A stretch of 64,000 bases of DNA from Buttiauxella selenatireducens (GTDB taxonomy: Bacteria > Pseudomonadota > Gammaproteobacteria > Enterobacterales > Enterobacteriaceae), in assembly GCF_031432975.1 (NCBI RefSeq), contig NZ_CP133838.1:1364001-1428000 (forward strand), in the 5' to 3' direction. Each line of letters starts with the position of its first letter. The first letter of the stretch is position 1. Made by a program: the position numbers and the translations under genes. The notes under the pieces were generated by a model. The model worked only from the letters and a program-made list of their open reading frames with translations, did not search any database and had not been told where the DNA came from. This document shows positions 55,164 to 64,000 of the stretch, piece after piece.

Positions 55164-55174
55164 GAAGCGGCACG

Positions 55175-55203
55175 AGTATAGCGTTATTTGACAGGCAGGT
55201 TAA
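55175..55203 (-). promoter_or_regulatory. Promoter of argW
   Basis: On the minus strand TTAACC (55203-55198) and TATACT (55180-55175) are separated by 17 bases and end 11 bases before the tRNA, as expected for a stable-RNA promoter. Confidence 0.7.
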
Positions 55204-55456
55204 GCACGTAGCCGTCTGACTGCTTAAAGTATCGCCATCATCTACATTTTTCTGACGCCTTTCAGCCTCAAGAACGTTGGTTTTGGCCGTGACCTCTTTT
55301 TCGTTGCTAATATTTGGAAATGTAATTTCCATATTTCATTGGTTTAGTGAATGAGTGTTTTTCTTTCCTGGCGATTTGATAAAAGAATTGTGGATTATTT
55401 TCTCGTGCGTATGATCCGATAATGTACGTCACTCTTTTAACAATAGGGAATTAATA

Positions 55457-56890
55457 ATGCCAGGGACAATAGCATTTGTTTTTCTTTCTTTAATTACGCT
55501 CTTTACAAGTACTGTTTCCGCAGCGTGTCTTGATTATGAGAAAAATGTCAAACTCAGTGGTTATTTAGAAGTCAGTGTGTTTTTCGGTGCTCCAGGTTTT
55601 GGTGAGGATCCTAAAACCGACAGAAGAGAGATTAAGAATATCCTGTTTCTCGATGAACCAGTCTGTGCCAATAGAAGTGATAATGGCGATGCGGAGAAAG
55701 AACAAATTGAAGTCACGTTAGAAACGGATGAATCACCTGGGGCACCCAATTTAGACCAATATGTCGGGAAGCATATTACCGTCGTCGGCAAACTTACCCA
55801 TGCACTAACGGGTCATGATCATACCTCTTTGATTTTAGAGTCAGTGCAACTGTCTGATACGGATTCGGAAGCCAGGGCGCGAATTGAACGAAAGCCGGTG
55901 CTTGATGCTGTTCGCCAGGTCGCTGTGGAATTAGCGGGGCAAACTGTACGGATCAAAGTCTCACGCCTTAATGTCAGCGATGACTGGGCGGTTTTGATGG
56001 GGGAACTTGTTGCGCCCGAAGGGAGTACACTCGACTGGTCATTAGCGAAGGATTGCAACGAAGATTTAGATAAAATGCTCTGGTCGGTGCTGAATAAATC
56101 GACCGGGCAGTGGAAAATTAAAGAAATAAACATCTGCGCCTCTGAACCACCTTACTGGTACCTTAAAGATTCCGAGTTGACGATGCCTTGTGGTGTCTAT
56201 AAAGGTCTGGATTCCATGACGGAAGGGGCTCAATTTGCCGATTTGGCTCAGCGATGTGAAGAGGTAAAAGCATCCGGGGTCGCAAAGGGAGATCATGTAA
56301 AAATAAATCAGGTTGAGGCCATCCCCCCGTTCACTGACCAGCAAAAACGCATGATGCTAATACAGTTTCAGCACTTTCAGAAAGCGGTAAAAGATAAGGA
56401 TGTCGCGACCATAAAATCATTTATCATATTTCCAGCAGTATGGGATGTTTTCTATTTCTGGCCTGAAGGAAAAGCTAATCCCCCAGGGGAACTGACGGTG
56501 GAACTTTTTGATAAATATTCAAAAGCTATTGTTGAGGATATGAGTCTATTAAGTGGTATTAAACTGGATCCTGATAAAATGACTATGACAGAGTTTCGGG
56601 TTAACGCGTTAGCACCGGAAGAGCAAAGTCGAAAGTATATTTCAGCGGGTGATGTGGGTAATGAAAATATTTATTATTACCTTGAAAAAGGAGATAAGCA
56701 TTTTGTTAATGGAACCTGTGATGATATCAGTAATGTGGAAATCTCTGATACTGGTCTGATTGCCTACGCAGGCAGCGGATCAAATCATCAGCTACCGGGT
56801 TTATCTGAATTGTGCGAGCACCAGGCCATTTTCGATTTCGAATTCATTGATGGCAAATTGCGGCTGAAAGACCGCACATTTGCGGGATAA
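55457..56890 (+). CDS. Secreted protein with DUF4431-like N-terminal domain
   Basis: The 477-residue product has a signal peptide (cut near VSAACL). Residues 24-140 (KLSGYLEVSVFFGAPGFGEDPKTD, ILFLDEPVCANRS, YVGKHITVVGKLTHALTGHDHTSLIL) form a small beta-barrel resembling DUF4431 domains. The remaining 330 residues contain a segment about water- or substrate-binding that I cannot place (WSLAKDCNEDLDKMLWSV, NATYWYLKDSELTMPCG-type) and eight cysteines in the mature chain. It is probably periplasmic. It sits between argW and yfdC; its function is unknown. Confidence 0.75.
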   Translation: MPGTIAFVFLSLITLFTSTVSAACLDYEKNVKLSGYLEVSVFFGAPGFGEDPKTDRREIKNILFLDEPVCANRSDNGDAEKEQIEVTLETDESPGAPNLDQYVGKHITVVGKLTHALTGHDHTSLILESVQLSDTDSEARARIERKPVLDAVRQVAVELAGQTVRIKVSRLNVSDDWAVLMGELVAPEGSTLDWSLAKDCNEDLDKMLWSVLNKSTGQWKIKEINICASEPPYWYLKDSELTMPCGVYKGLDSMTEGAQFADLAQRCEEVKASGVAKGDHVKINQVEAIPPFTDQQKRMMLIQFQHFQKAVKDKDVATIKSFIIFPAVWDVFYFWPEGKANPPGELTVELFDKYSKAIVEDMSLLSGIKLDPDKMTMTEFRVNALAPEEQSRKYISAGDVGNENIYYYLEKGDKHFVNGTCDDISNVEISDTGLIAYAGSGSNHQLPGLSELCEHQAIFDFEFIDGKLRLKDRTFAG

Positions 56891-56942
56891 CCGAAATAAA
56901 ATCGGATCCTGTTAAGTTTGTCGCTATATGAAATGTAAATAG

Positions 56943-57878
56943 TTAGCGCTTTTTAGCCTCTTCATTTTCCTTTGGTTGCTTCGTTTTCGCCTTTGCTTCG
57001 GCTTTTTTCTTATTGCTCATATCGTTACGGATTTGCGCGTGGCTGATTAACGCAAAGATAAACGTCCCGCCGCAAATGTTGCCTGCAAGCGTGGGCAGGG
57101 CGAACGGCCAGAAGAAATCGCTCCAGTGGAGTGTACCGTTAAAGACCAGGTAGAGGATTTCAACGGAGCCGACCACGATATGGGTTAAATCCCCCAGCGC
57201 GACCAGCCACGTCATGATGATAATCACCACGATTTTTGCCGCACCCGCAGCGGGGAACATCCACACCATGGTGGCGATGATCCAGCCAGAGATAATCGCG
57301 TTGGCGAACATCTCACCCGGGGTATTTTTCATCACATCCATGCCAATTTTGACAAATGCGTCACGGGTTTGCTCATCGAAAATGGGCATGTATTCAAACG
57401 CATAGGCTGCGAGGCCGGTGCCAATAACGTTACCCAGTAGAACCACACCCCATAAACGCAGTAGTAACAGGAAGTTTATCCCGGTCGGTTTATGCATGAT
57501 GGGCAGAACGGCTGTCACGGTGTTCTCGGTGAAAAGCTGTTGGCGCGCCATGATGACGATAATAAACCCGAAGGTATAGCCGAGGTTTTCCAGCAAAAAG
57601 CTGCCGGGCACACCTTCCAGATTGACGTGAAATACCCCTTTTGCCAGTAGCGATGCCCCCATCGATAAACCCGCCGCAATCGCCGACCATAACAACGCCA
57701 TCGCATCACGTTCCAGCTCTTTTTCGCCGTCCTGACGGATGTGTTCGTGGATAGCCATTGCCCGCGATGGCAGGCGTTCCTCGTCGACCTCTATCTTTTC
57801 CCCGTGGTCTTTCTCATCACTTTCAACTTCGATTCCGTCGGTGGATTTATCGATTTTGTCTTCTTTTAATTCATCCAT
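56943..57878 (-). CDS. yfdC: Formate/nitrite-family channel YfdC
   Basis: The 311-residue protein matches E. coli YfdC nearly throughout. It has an acidic cytoplasmic N terminus of about 55 residues (DELKEDKIDKSTDGIEVES), six membrane helices of the FNT fold and a lysine-rich C-terminal tail. The FNT signatures FANAIISGWIIATMVWMFPA and GTFIFALISHAQIRND are present. FNT proteins are pentameric channels for small monovalent anions; the substrate of YfdC is not established. In E. coli it also neighbours argW, so this small block is conserved, while mlaA is replaced by ccm here. Confidence 0.94.
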   Translation of the reverse strand: MDELKEDKIDKSTDGIEVESDEKDHGEKIEVDEERLPSRAMAIHEHIRQDGEKELERDAMALLWSAIAAGLSMGASLLAKGVFHVNLEGVPGSFLLENLGYTFGFIIVIMARQQLFTENTVTAVLPIMHKPTGINFLLLLRLWGVVLLGNVIGTGLAAYAFEYMPIFDEQTRDAFVKIGMDVMKNTPGEMFANAIISGWIIATMVWMFPAAGAAKIVVIIIMTWLVALGDLTHIVVGSVEILYLVFNGTLHWSDFFWPFALPTLAGNICGGTFIFALISHAQIRNDMSNKKKAEAKAKTKQPKENEEAKKR

Positions 57879-58084
57879 TTTTCAGGTTACTCGCATGTCT
57901 GCTGTTCCCTTAAGCGTAGCGGTTTTTAGCTGCGAGCCCCGAGCCGTGCGTTAATTCGACTTAATATTGATCTTGGGTGCGCGGATTACCTCTTTTGGAG
58001 TACCGCAACTGCGGTAGCCAATCTGGAGCAAAGCCTATGATGTGTTATGATTTTGCATCCCGAGACAAGGAGTGACTCCCCCAA
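57879..58084. promoter_or_regulatory. Divergent yfdC/ccmA promoter region with 7-2-7 palindrome
   Basis: TACCGCA-AC-TGCGGTA at 58001-58016 is a perfect inverted pair of seven-base elements with a two-base gap. The arrangement equals that of NarL/NarP sites, whose heptamer consensus is TACYYMT; five of the seven positions fit. In E. coli the nap-ccm operon is controlled by NarP and Fnr. AAGGAGTG lies 11 bases before the ccmA start. Confidence 0.5.
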
Positions 58085-58693
58085 ATGCTTGATGCGATTA
58101 ACTTGACCTGCGTACGTGATGATCGCGTGTTATTTAGCGAGTTGTCGTTTAACGTTCGTCCTGGTGAAATGGTGCAGATAGCCGGGAAAAATGGGGCCGG
58201 GAAAACGTCGCTGTTGCGGATTTTGGCGGGTCTTGCACAGGCAGAGGAAGGCGAAGTGAAGTGGCAAGGGGAAGGGTTATCCCGCGCACGCTATCAGTAT
58301 CACCAGAACCTGCTGTGGCTGGGGCATCAACCGGGTATCAAAACGGTGCTGACGGCCTTTGAAAATCTCAGCTTTTATCATGCTCATGGTGCGGAATCTC
58401 TACGTTGGCAAGCACTTACTGAAGTGGGATTGCTGGGGTTTGAAGATGTTCCGGTAAACCAACTTTCTGCCGGGCAGCAACGGCGTGTGGCGCTGGCCCG
58501 TTTGTGGTTAAGCACACATAAACTCTGGATTCTGGATGAGCCTTTCACTGCCATCGACGTAGCCGGTGTGGAAAAGCTCACGCGTCAACTCAGGCACCAT
58601 ACCGAAAATGGCGGAATGGTTGTTCTCACCACGCATCAGCCACTGGCAGTCGACAATGTGCGTCAAATTCATTTACAGGAGAAACGGACATGA
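58085..58693 (+). CDS. ccmA: Haem exporter ATP-binding protein CcmA
   Basis: The 202-residue ABC ATPase has Walker [10 protein letters not shown] (residues 34-42), the signature [16 protein letters not shown] (about 129-144), Walker B LWILDEPF and the switch His in LTTHQP. With CcmB and CcmC it forms the complex that releases haem-loaded CcmE during c-type cytochrome maturation. It starts the eight-gene operon; its stop overlaps the ccmB start. Confidence 0.97.
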   Translation: MLDAINLTCVRDDRVLFSELSFNVRPGEMVQIAGKNGAGKTSLLRILAGLAQAEEGEVKWQGEGLSRARYQYHQNLLWLGHQPGIKTVLTAFENLSFYHAHGAESLRWQALTEVGLLGFEDVPVNQLSAGQQRRVALARLWLSTHKLWILDEPFTAIDVAGVEKLTRQLRHHTENGGMVVLTTHQPLAVDNVRQIHLQEKRT

Positions 58694-59349
58694 TGCGCCG
58701 AATTTTCCTGCATGAATTACGCGTGGTATTGCGCAAAGGTGCAGAGATCGCCAATCCTTTGTGGTTCTTTCTTATCGTTATCACGCTGTTTCCGTTAGGA
58801 ATTGGCCCAGAGCCACAGTTGCTGGCGCGCATTGCGCCGGGCGTGATTTGGGTGGCGGCACTACTGGCGTCGCTGCTGGCGATGGACAGATTGTTCCGCG
58901 ATGATTTTCAGGACGGTTCGCTTGAGCAACTTATGTTGCTACCCATCCCTTTACCGATGGTGGTGTTAGCGAAAGTGACCGCTCACTGGGTGGTTACGGG
59001 ATTACCATTGCTGATCCTCTCACCTCTGGCTGCACTGTTGTTGGGGTTGGATTTTTACAGCTGGCAAGTGATGGCAATGACGCTGCTGCTGGGAACGCCG
59101 ACACTCAGTTTTTTGGGCGCACCAGGCGTTGGGCTGACGGTGGGGCTGCGGCGCAGCGGCGTGTTGTTGAGTCTGCTGGTGTTGCCGCTGACTATCCCGT
59201 TGTTAATTTTTGCCACCGCCGCCATGGATGCCGCTTCCATGCATCTTCCGGTTGACGGTTATATGGCAATTCTTGGGGCGATGCTTGCGGCAAGCGCTAC
59301 ATTAAGCCCGTTTGCTACGGCGGCGGCACTGCGCGTAAGTATTCAATAA
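58690..59349 (+). CDS. ccmB: Haem exporter membrane subunit CcmB
   Basis: The 219-residue protein has six membrane helices and the N-terminal block [25 protein letters not shown] found in CcmB. It is the membrane partner of CcmA. The [30 protein letters not shown]-type region near residues 150-180 is also conserved. It overlaps ccmA by four bases and is followed by a 78-bp gap. Confidence 0.96.
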   Translation: MMRRIFLHELRVVLRKGAEIANPLWFFLIVITLFPLGIGPEPQLLARIAPGVIWVAALLASLLAMDRLFRDDFQDGSLEQLMLLPIPLPMVVLAKVTAHWVVTGLPLLILSPLAALLLGLDFYSWQVMAMTLLLGTPTLSFLGAPGVGLTVGLRRSGVLLSLLVLPLTIPLLIFATAAMDAASMHLPVDGYMAILGAMLAASATLSPFATAAALRVSIQ

Positions 59350-59366
59350 AATTAAAAATTGTCGGG

Positions 59367-59392
59367 TGGCGTTTTGCATATCCGACCCGAGG
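59367..59392. repeat. REP-like hairpin between ccmB and ccmC
   Basis: TCGGGT and ACCCGA flank a short unit (GGCGTTTTGCATATCCG), similar to enterobacterial REP units. It fills most of the only sizeable gap in the ccm operon. Confidence 0.5.
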
Positions 59393-59427
59393 ACTGAAAA
59401 ACGTCCGTGATTTTGTGAGCAAAAATT

Positions 59428-60165
59428 ATGTGGAAATGGTTACATCAGCTCGCTAAACCCGAGCGGCTTTATCAGCTATGCGGTTATTTTGTGCCGTGGT
59501 GCGCACTCATCAGTGCCGTGTTATTGGTTGCCGGTTGTATCTGGGGATTTGGATTTGCACCCGCAGATTATCAACAAGGCCAGAGCTATCGCATTATGTA
59601 TCTTCATGTCCCGGCGGCGATCTGGTCGATGGGGATCTATGGCTCGATGGCGGTTGCCGCGTTTATTGGCCTGGTGTGGCAGATGAAAATGTCAGACCTC
59701 GCAGTGGCGGCGATGGCTCCGGTGGGCGCGGTATTTACTTTTATCGCGCTGGTGACCGGTTCTGCATGGGGCAAACCAATGTGGGGAACCTGGTGGGTGT
59801 GGGATGCACGCCTGACATCCGAGCTGGTGCTGCTGTTTCTCTATATTGGCGTGATTGCGCTTTATAACGCTTTTGACGACCGTCGTCTGGCTGGGCGCGC
59901 CGCCGGGATTCTGGTGCTGGTCGGTGTGGTGAACTTACCGATTATCCACTTCTCGGTTGAATGGTGGAACACCCTGCATCAAGGCTCGACAAACATGCAG
60001 CAAAGCATCGACCCATCCATGCGCACGCCGTTGCGTCTGACCATTTTCGGTTTCCTGATGTTGTTTGTGACCTTGACGTTGATGCGTTTGCGTAACCTCA
60101 TTTTGCTTCAGGAACAGCGCCGTCCGTGGGTTTTGGCGTTGGTGAATAAAGGGAGAAACGCATGA
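59428..60165 (+). CDS. ccmC: Haem lyase/transporter CcmC
   Basis: The 245-residue protein has six membrane helices and the haem-handling tryptophan-rich motif WGTWWVWDARLTS (about residues 114-126), plus two conserved periplasmic His (MYLHVPAAIWS and LPIIHFSVEWWNTLHQG). It loads haem onto CcmE in the periplasm. Same length as E. coli CcmC. Its stop overlaps the ccmD start. Confidence 0.97.
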   Translation: MWKWLHQLAKPERLYQLCGYFVPWCALISAVLLVAGCIWGFGFAPADYQQGQSYRIMYLHVPAAIWSMGIYGSMAVAAFIGLVWQMKMSDLAVAAMAPVGAVFTFIALVTGSAWGKPMWGTWWVWDARLTSELVLLFLYIGVIALYNAFDDRRLAGRAAGILVLVGVVNLPIIHFSVEWWNTLHQGSTNMQQSIDPSMRTPLRLTIFGFLMLFVTLTLMRLRNLILLQEQRRPWVLALVNKGRNA

Positions 60166-60374
60166 CAAGCGCATTTTTAAACTGGGGTGATTTTTTTGCT
60201 ATGGGCGGCTATGCGTTTTACGTCTGGCTTGCCGTCGCGCTGACGTTCATTCCATTGCTGCTGTTGGTGGTTCATACCCGCATGCAGCGCCACACCATTT
60301 TGAATTCTGTCAGTCGCCAACAAGCACGGGAAAAGCGTATTCAGGCAGCACAACGAGCAGAGGGAACTGAATGA
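60162..60374 (+). CDS. ccmD: Haem exporter protein CcmD
   Basis: The 70-residue protein has one membrane helix ([20 protein letters not shown]) followed by a basic cytoplasmic tail. It stabilises CcmE in the CcmABCD complex. It overlaps both ccmC and ccmE by four bases. Confidence 0.94.
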   Translation: MTSAFLNWGDFFAMGGYAFYVWLAVALTFIPLLLLVVHTRMQRHTILNSVSRQQAREKRIQAAQRAEGTE

Positions 60375-60850
60375 ACATTCGTCGTAAAAATCGGCTCTAC
60401 CTGGCACTTGCGGTGCTGGTTGGGTTGGGGCTGACCATCACGTTGGTACTGTACGCGCTGCGTAGCAATATCGACCTGTTCTATACGCCGAGCGAAATCC
60501 TGTATGGCAAAGGTGAGAGCCACCAGGTACCCGAAGTAGGGCAACGTTTGCGGGTGGGCGGTATGGTTCAGCCGGGCAGCGTGAAACGTGATAACCAAAC
60601 GTTGAAAGTCACGTTCAAAATTTATGATGCCAGCGGTGTGGTTGATGTCAGTTACGTCGGCATTTTGCCGGACCTTTTCCGTGAAGGGCAGGGTGTCGTA
60701 GCACAAGGCGTCTTCGCTTCGGGAAACCGAGTTGAAGCGAAAGAAGTGCTGGCGAAGCATGATGAAAATTACACGCCGCCGGAAGTTAAAGAAGCGATGG
60801 ATAAAAATCACCAACGTGCCCCGCAGGCTTATAAGGATAACGCCTCATGA
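60371..60850 (+). CDS. ccmE: Periplasmic haem chaperone CcmE
   Basis: The 159-residue protein has an N-terminal membrane anchor, a beta-barrel of the OB fold, and the haem-binding sequence [13 protein letters not shown], in which the His (about residue 130) forms the covalent bond to haem. It carries haem from CcmC to CcmF. It overlaps ccmF by four bases. Confidence 0.97.
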   Translation: MNIRRKNRLYLALAVLVGLGLTITLVLYALRSNIDLFYTPSEILYGKGESHQVPEVGQRLRVGGMVQPGSVKRDNQTLKVTFKIYDASGVVDVSYVGILPDLFREGQGVVAQGVFASGNRVEAKEVLAKHDENYTPPEVKEAMDKNHQRAPQAYKDNAS

Positions 60851-62799
60851 TGCCTGAAATTGGCAGTTTTTTGCTGTGTCTGGCGCTTGGCTGGTCATTG
60901 TTACTCAGTGTCTATCCGTTGTGGGGCGTGAAACGTAATGACTCGCGATTAATGGCCTCTGCCCGTCCGCTGGCCTGGGCGCTATTTATCACGCTGTGTG
61001 CAAGTTTCTTAGTGCTGGTGAATGCGTTTGTCGTTAACGATTTTACCGTACTGTATGTGGCGAATAACTCAAACTCCGAGCTGCCAGTCTGGTATCGCGT
61101 TGCGGCGACCTGGGGGGCTCACGAAGGCTCCTTGCTACTGTGGGTTTTGTTGTTGAGCGCATGGACTTTTGCGGTGGCGTTGTTCAGCCGTAGTATGCCG
61201 CAAGATGCGGTGGCGCGAGTTCTGGCCGTCATGGGGATGATTAATTTCGGCTTCCTGCTGTTTATCATTTTCACCTCCAACCCTTTTACCCGCACGCTGC
61301 CTGACTTCCCTATTGAAGGGCGCGATCTGAATCCTCTGTTGCAAGACATCGGGCTGATTTTCCACCCGCCGTTGCTGTATATGGGGTATGTCGGTTTTTC
61401 CGTGGCCTTTGCTTTTTCTATCGCAGCACTCATGGCCGGGAAACTCGATTCTGCCTGGGCGCGTTGGACGCGTCCGTGGACGTTAGCCGCCTGGTCATTT
61501 TTAACCATCGGTATCGTTTTGGGATCGGCCTGGGCTTATTACGAGTTAGGTTGGGGCGGCTGGTGGTTCTGGGACCCGGTAGAAAACGCCTCGTTTATGC
61601 CGTGGCTTGCGGGAACGGCGCTGATCCACTCGCTTTCAGTGACAGAAAAGCGCGGCAGCTTTAAAGCCTGGACGGTGTTGCTGGCAATCACCGCATTCTC
61701 GCTGTGCTTGTTGGGGACTTTCCTGGTGCGCTCGGGCGTGTTGGTTTCGGTGCATTCATTTGCGTCTGACCCGGCACGTGGGATGTTTATTCTTGCCTTC
61801 CTGGTGATTGTGATTGGCGGTTCGCTGCTGCTTTATGCGGTGAAAGGAAGCAAAGTCCGCTCACGCGTCGGGAATAGTTTGTGGTCCAGGGAATCATTTT
61901 TACTCGGTAATAACGTGCTGTTGATTGCCGCGATGCTGGTGGTGTTGCTGGGGACGTTACTTCCGCTGGTCCACAAGCAACTCGGGTTGGGCAGTATTTC
62001 TATTGGTGAACCGTTCTTCAACACCATGTTTACCGCATTGATGGCACCCTTTGCCTTACTGATGGGGATTGGCCCATTAGTGCGCTGGCGTCGCGATGAG
62101 TCGCGAAAATTAGTGAAACGCCTGGCGATTGCGCTGGCGATCACCGTTGCGCTTTCACTGTTGTTGCCATGGTTAATGCAAGATCGCATCGAAGCGATGA
62201 CGGTGGTCGGTTTGCTGATGGCGGTGTGGGTGTTTGTGTTGGCAGTTATGGAAGTCTACGAACGCGCCACGCATCGCTCCGGTTTGCTTAAAGGCTTATG
62301 GAAATTGCCGCGCAGCCATTGGGGCATGGTGTTCGGGCATTTGGGACTGGCCGTGACGGTTGTCGGCATCGCCTTTAGCCAGAATTACAGCATTGAGCGT
62401 GACGTGCGGATGAAAGCGGGCGATAGCATCGATATCCACCAGTATCACTTTGTGTTCCGCGATGTTCACGATCTGAATGGCCCTAACTACCGTGGTGGCG
62501 TGGGGATTATCGACGTCACGCGCAACGGTAAACACGAAGCCACGCTGCATGCTGAGAAGCGTTTCTACAACAGTAACCGCGCGATGATGACCGAAGCGGC
62601 TATAGATGGTGGCGTGACGCGCGACCTCTATGCGGCACTGGGTGAGGAATTAGATGACGGAAGTTGGGCGGTGCGCCTCTATTACAAACCTTTTGTTCGC
62701 TGGATTTGGATGGGTGGCATCCTGATGACCATCGGTGGGCTGTTCTGTTTGTTTGACCCGCGTTACCGCCAGCGTAAACACATGCCGGAGGCCGCATGA
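60847..62799 (+). CDS. ccmF: Cytochrome c haem lyase subunit CcmF
   Basis: The 650-residue protein has about 15 membrane helices, the tryptophan motif [19 protein letters not shown] (about residues 235-253) and the conserved His in [10 protein letters not shown]. It attaches haem to apocytochrome c together with CcmH. Length and order equal the E. coli gene. It overlaps ccmG by four bases. Confidence 0.97.
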   Translation: MMPEIGSFLLCLALGWSLLLSVYPLWGVKRNDSRLMASARPLAWALFITLCASFLVLVNAFVVNDFTVLYVANNSNSELPVWYRVAATWGAHEGSLLLWVLLLSAWTFAVALFSRSMPQDAVARVLAVMGMINFGFLLFIIFTSNPFTRTLPDFPIEGRDLNPLLQDIGLIFHPPLLYMGYVGFSVAFAFSIAALMAGKLDSAWARWTRPWTLAAWSFLTIGIVLGSAWAYYELGWGGWWFWDPVENASFMPWLAGTALIHSLSVTEKRGSFKAWTVLLAITAFSLCLLGTFLVRSGVLVSVHSFASDPARGMFILAFLVIVIGGSLLLYAVKGSKVRSRVGNSLWSRESFLLGNNVLLIAAMLVVLLGTLLPLVHKQLGLGSISIGEPFFNTMFTALMAPFALLMGIGPLVRWRRDESRKLVKRLAIALAITVALSLLLPWLMQDRIEAMTVVGLLMAVWVFVLAVMEVYERATHRSGLLKGLWKLPRSHWGMVFGHLGLAVTVVGIAFSQNYSIERDVRMKAGDSIDIHQYHFVFRDVHDLNGPNYRGGVGIIDVTRNGKHEATLHAEKRFYNSNRAMMTEAAIDGGVTRDLYAALGEELDDGSWAVRLYYKPFVRWIWMGGILMTIGGLFCLFDPRYRQRKHMPEAA

Positions 62800-63353
62800 A
62801 TCGCAAAGTCTTATTTATCCCGCTAGTTCTGTTTTTATTGCTGGCGGCGATGCTGCTGTGGCAACTGGCGCGTAATGCGCAGGGCGATGACCCGACTAAT
62901 CTTGAATCGGCATTAGTTGGGAAGCCGGTTCCGGTGTTTCGTCTTGAGTCGCTGGAAAACCCCGGCAAGATTTATGACCAGGCTGTGCTCAACGACGGCA
63001 AACCGTTGTTGCTCAACGTCTGGGCGACCTGGTGCCCAACCTGCCGGGCCGAGCATCAGTATCTTAACGGGCTGAAAGCGCAGGGCGTTCGCGTGGTCGG
63101 CATGAACTATAAAGATGATCGACAGAAAGCGATTAACTGGCTCAATGAGCTAGGTAATCCTTACGCGCTGAGCCTGTTTGATGGCAACGGTATGTTGGGC
63201 TTGGATCTGGGTGTGTACGGCGCACCGGAAACCTTCCTGATCGACGGTAAAGGGATCATTCGCTACCGCCATGCGGGCGATCTTAACGATCGCGTCTGGC
63301 AGCAAGAAATCAAACCGCTGTGGGATAAGTACAACAAGGAGGCTGGCGCATGA
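62796..63353 (+). CDS. ccmG: Thiol:disulfide interchange protein CcmG/DsbE
   Basis: The 185-residue protein has a membrane anchor and a thioredoxin fold with the active site WCPTC in NVWATWCPTCRAEHQYL (about residues 78-84), followed by GVYGAPETFLID with the cis-proline. It keeps the CXXCH cysteines of apocytochrome c reduced. Its stop overlaps the ccmH start. Confidence 0.96.
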   Translation: MNRKVLFIPLVLFLLLAAMLLWQLARNAQGDDPTNLESALVGKPVPVFRLESLENPGKIYDQAVLNDGKPLLLNVWATWCPTCRAEHQYLNGLKAQGVRVVGMNYKDDRQKAINWLNELGNPYALSLFDGNGMLGLDLGVYGAPETFLIDGKGIIRYRHAGDLNDRVWQQEIKPLWDKYNKEAGA

Positions 63354-64000
63354 AACGCGGATGGCTACTGATCGTCGCATTCCTGTTCTCGTTTAATGTT
63401 CTGGCGGCAATAGATACCTTTCAGTTCAAAGACGAAGCGCAGGAGCAGCAATTCCGGCAGTTGACTGAACAACTGCGCTGCCCGAAATGCCAGAACAACA
63501 GCATTGCAGATTCCAATGCGATGATTGCCTCTGACATGCGTCTGAAAGTCTATGAGCTGCAACAGCAGGGGAAAACCAAACAGCAAATTATCGACTATAT
63601 GGTCGACCGCTACGGTAATTTCGTGACTTACGAACCGCCGATGACCCCTGCCACCCTTATTTTGTGGGTGCTCCCGGTGCTGTTTATTCTTGGTGGCGCG
63701 GGAGTGATTGTGATGCGTAGCCGCAAACGGCGCGTACATTTTACTGACGAGCCCGAAAGTGAAGCGTCTCCAGTTATTACCAAAAAGGCACACTTCTGGT
63801 TTTTCGCCCCAGGGGCGGTGGTGTTGATTGTGGTGAGCGTGGGCGTATATCTGAAAACCTCGGACATCAAGCAAGTGCAAGCCTGGCAAAAAGTCTCAAA
63901 TCAGACTCCTCAATTGTTAAAACGCGCATTAGATCCGCAAGCAAAACCATTGGATATGCCGGAAATGGCCAATCTTGGCCTTGGTTTACGGACTCAGTTG
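63350..64000 (+). CDS. ccmH: Cytochrome c maturation protein CcmH (partial)
   Basis: The gene starts at ATG 63350 and is open to the window edge, with 217 codons read. A signal peptide is followed by the redox motif LRCPKCQNNSIADSNAMIA (about residues 42-60), which presents apocytochrome thiols to CcmF. After the first membrane helix (about 103-125) the reading continues into a second helix and the beginning of a CcmI-like part. The protein is therefore the fused CcmH-CcmI form seen in E. coli (about 350 aa). The right third is outside the window. Confidence 0.95.
   Translation, partial: MKRGWLLIVAFLFSFNVLAAIDTFQFKDEAQEQQFRQLTEQLRCPKCQNNSIADSNAMIASDMRLKVYELQQQGKTKQQIIDYMVDRYGNFVTYEPPMTPATLILWVLPVLFILGGAGVIVMRSRKRRVHFTDEPESEASPVITKKAHFWFFAPGAVVLIVVSVGVYLKTSDIKQVQAWQKVSNQTPQLLKRALDPQAKPLDMPEMANLGLGLRTQL

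Noticed and set aside
55150-55332. Leftward open frame running into argW
   Set aside because: It overlaps the tRNA and its promoter; the end of the frame is the tRNA sequence itself.
1-64000. CRISPR array, integrase or complete insertion sequence
   Set aside because: I found no regularly spaced repeats and no transposase or integrase frame anywhere in the window.

Overview
The window is a chromosomal segment of a member of the Enterobacteriaceae. Many proteins look nearly co-linear with E. coli families: YbiU, AlaC, YpdK, YaiL, YnbA to YnbD, YfdC, CcmA to CcmH and tRNA-Arg(CCU)/argW. The gene order differs from E. coli K-12: yfdC and argW lie beside ccm, and alaC lies beside ybiU. The sequence would fit an Enterobacter, Kluyvera or Buttiauxella-like genome, but I cannot name the genus.

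Layout. Positions 1-2.8 kb hold ybiU (cut by the window edge), alaC and the tiny membrane-protein gene ypdK. After a small lipoprotein gene and about 0.9 kb without a convincing gene comes a chaperone-usher fimbrial operon (4.3-11.4 kb). It encodes a major pilin, a chaperone, an usher broken by a one-base frameshift, a tip adhesin and three minor pilins, and it ends with an Hha-type nucleoid regulator and a strong terminator. A convergent LysR regulator follows. Positions 12.6-25.9 kb are a catabolic block: an ACS-type MFS transporter divergent from a MarR regulator (IacR), then iacHABICDEFG, an MHS-type transporter, catB and catA. Together these would take indole-3-acetic acid to catechol and on to muconolactone; catC and the lower pathway are not in the window.

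After yaiL and a small secreted protein gene (with a CRP-like palindrome upstream) comes a defence-type island (27.2-35.8 kb). It carries an XRE-ImmA/IrrE regulator, a PIN-domain protein and a type I restriction-modification system (hsdR, hsdM, hsdS). A 157-bp repeat element sits between hsdR and hsdM. The island is bracketed by two copies of the 3' end of one small gene, whose differences are all synonymous, and it abuts a P4-satellite (Ash-like) remnant.

Positions 36.5-42.1 kb hold the ynb operon: CDP-alcohol phosphatidyltransferase, CdsA-like cytidylyltransferase, a PlsC-like acyltransferase inserted between ynbB and ynbC, a hydrolase-methyltransferase fusion, a PAP2/dual-specificity phosphatase fusion, and a small membrane protein. 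It reads as a dedicated phospholipid-making module and is the most interesting poorly described system here. Positions 42.2-54.5 kb are accessory: secreted proteins of unknown function, a DUF4097-like/MORN-like pair, an LprI-like protein, a possible orphan immunity protein, a three-gene operon around a membrane M48 metalloprotease, and a solitary patatin-like lipase.

The right end (55.1-64 kb) is core genome: argW, a secreted hypothetical protein gene, yfdC and the cytochrome c maturation operon ccmABCDEFGH (ccmH cut by the edge), with a 7-2-7 palindrome resembling a NarP/NarL site upstream of ccmA.
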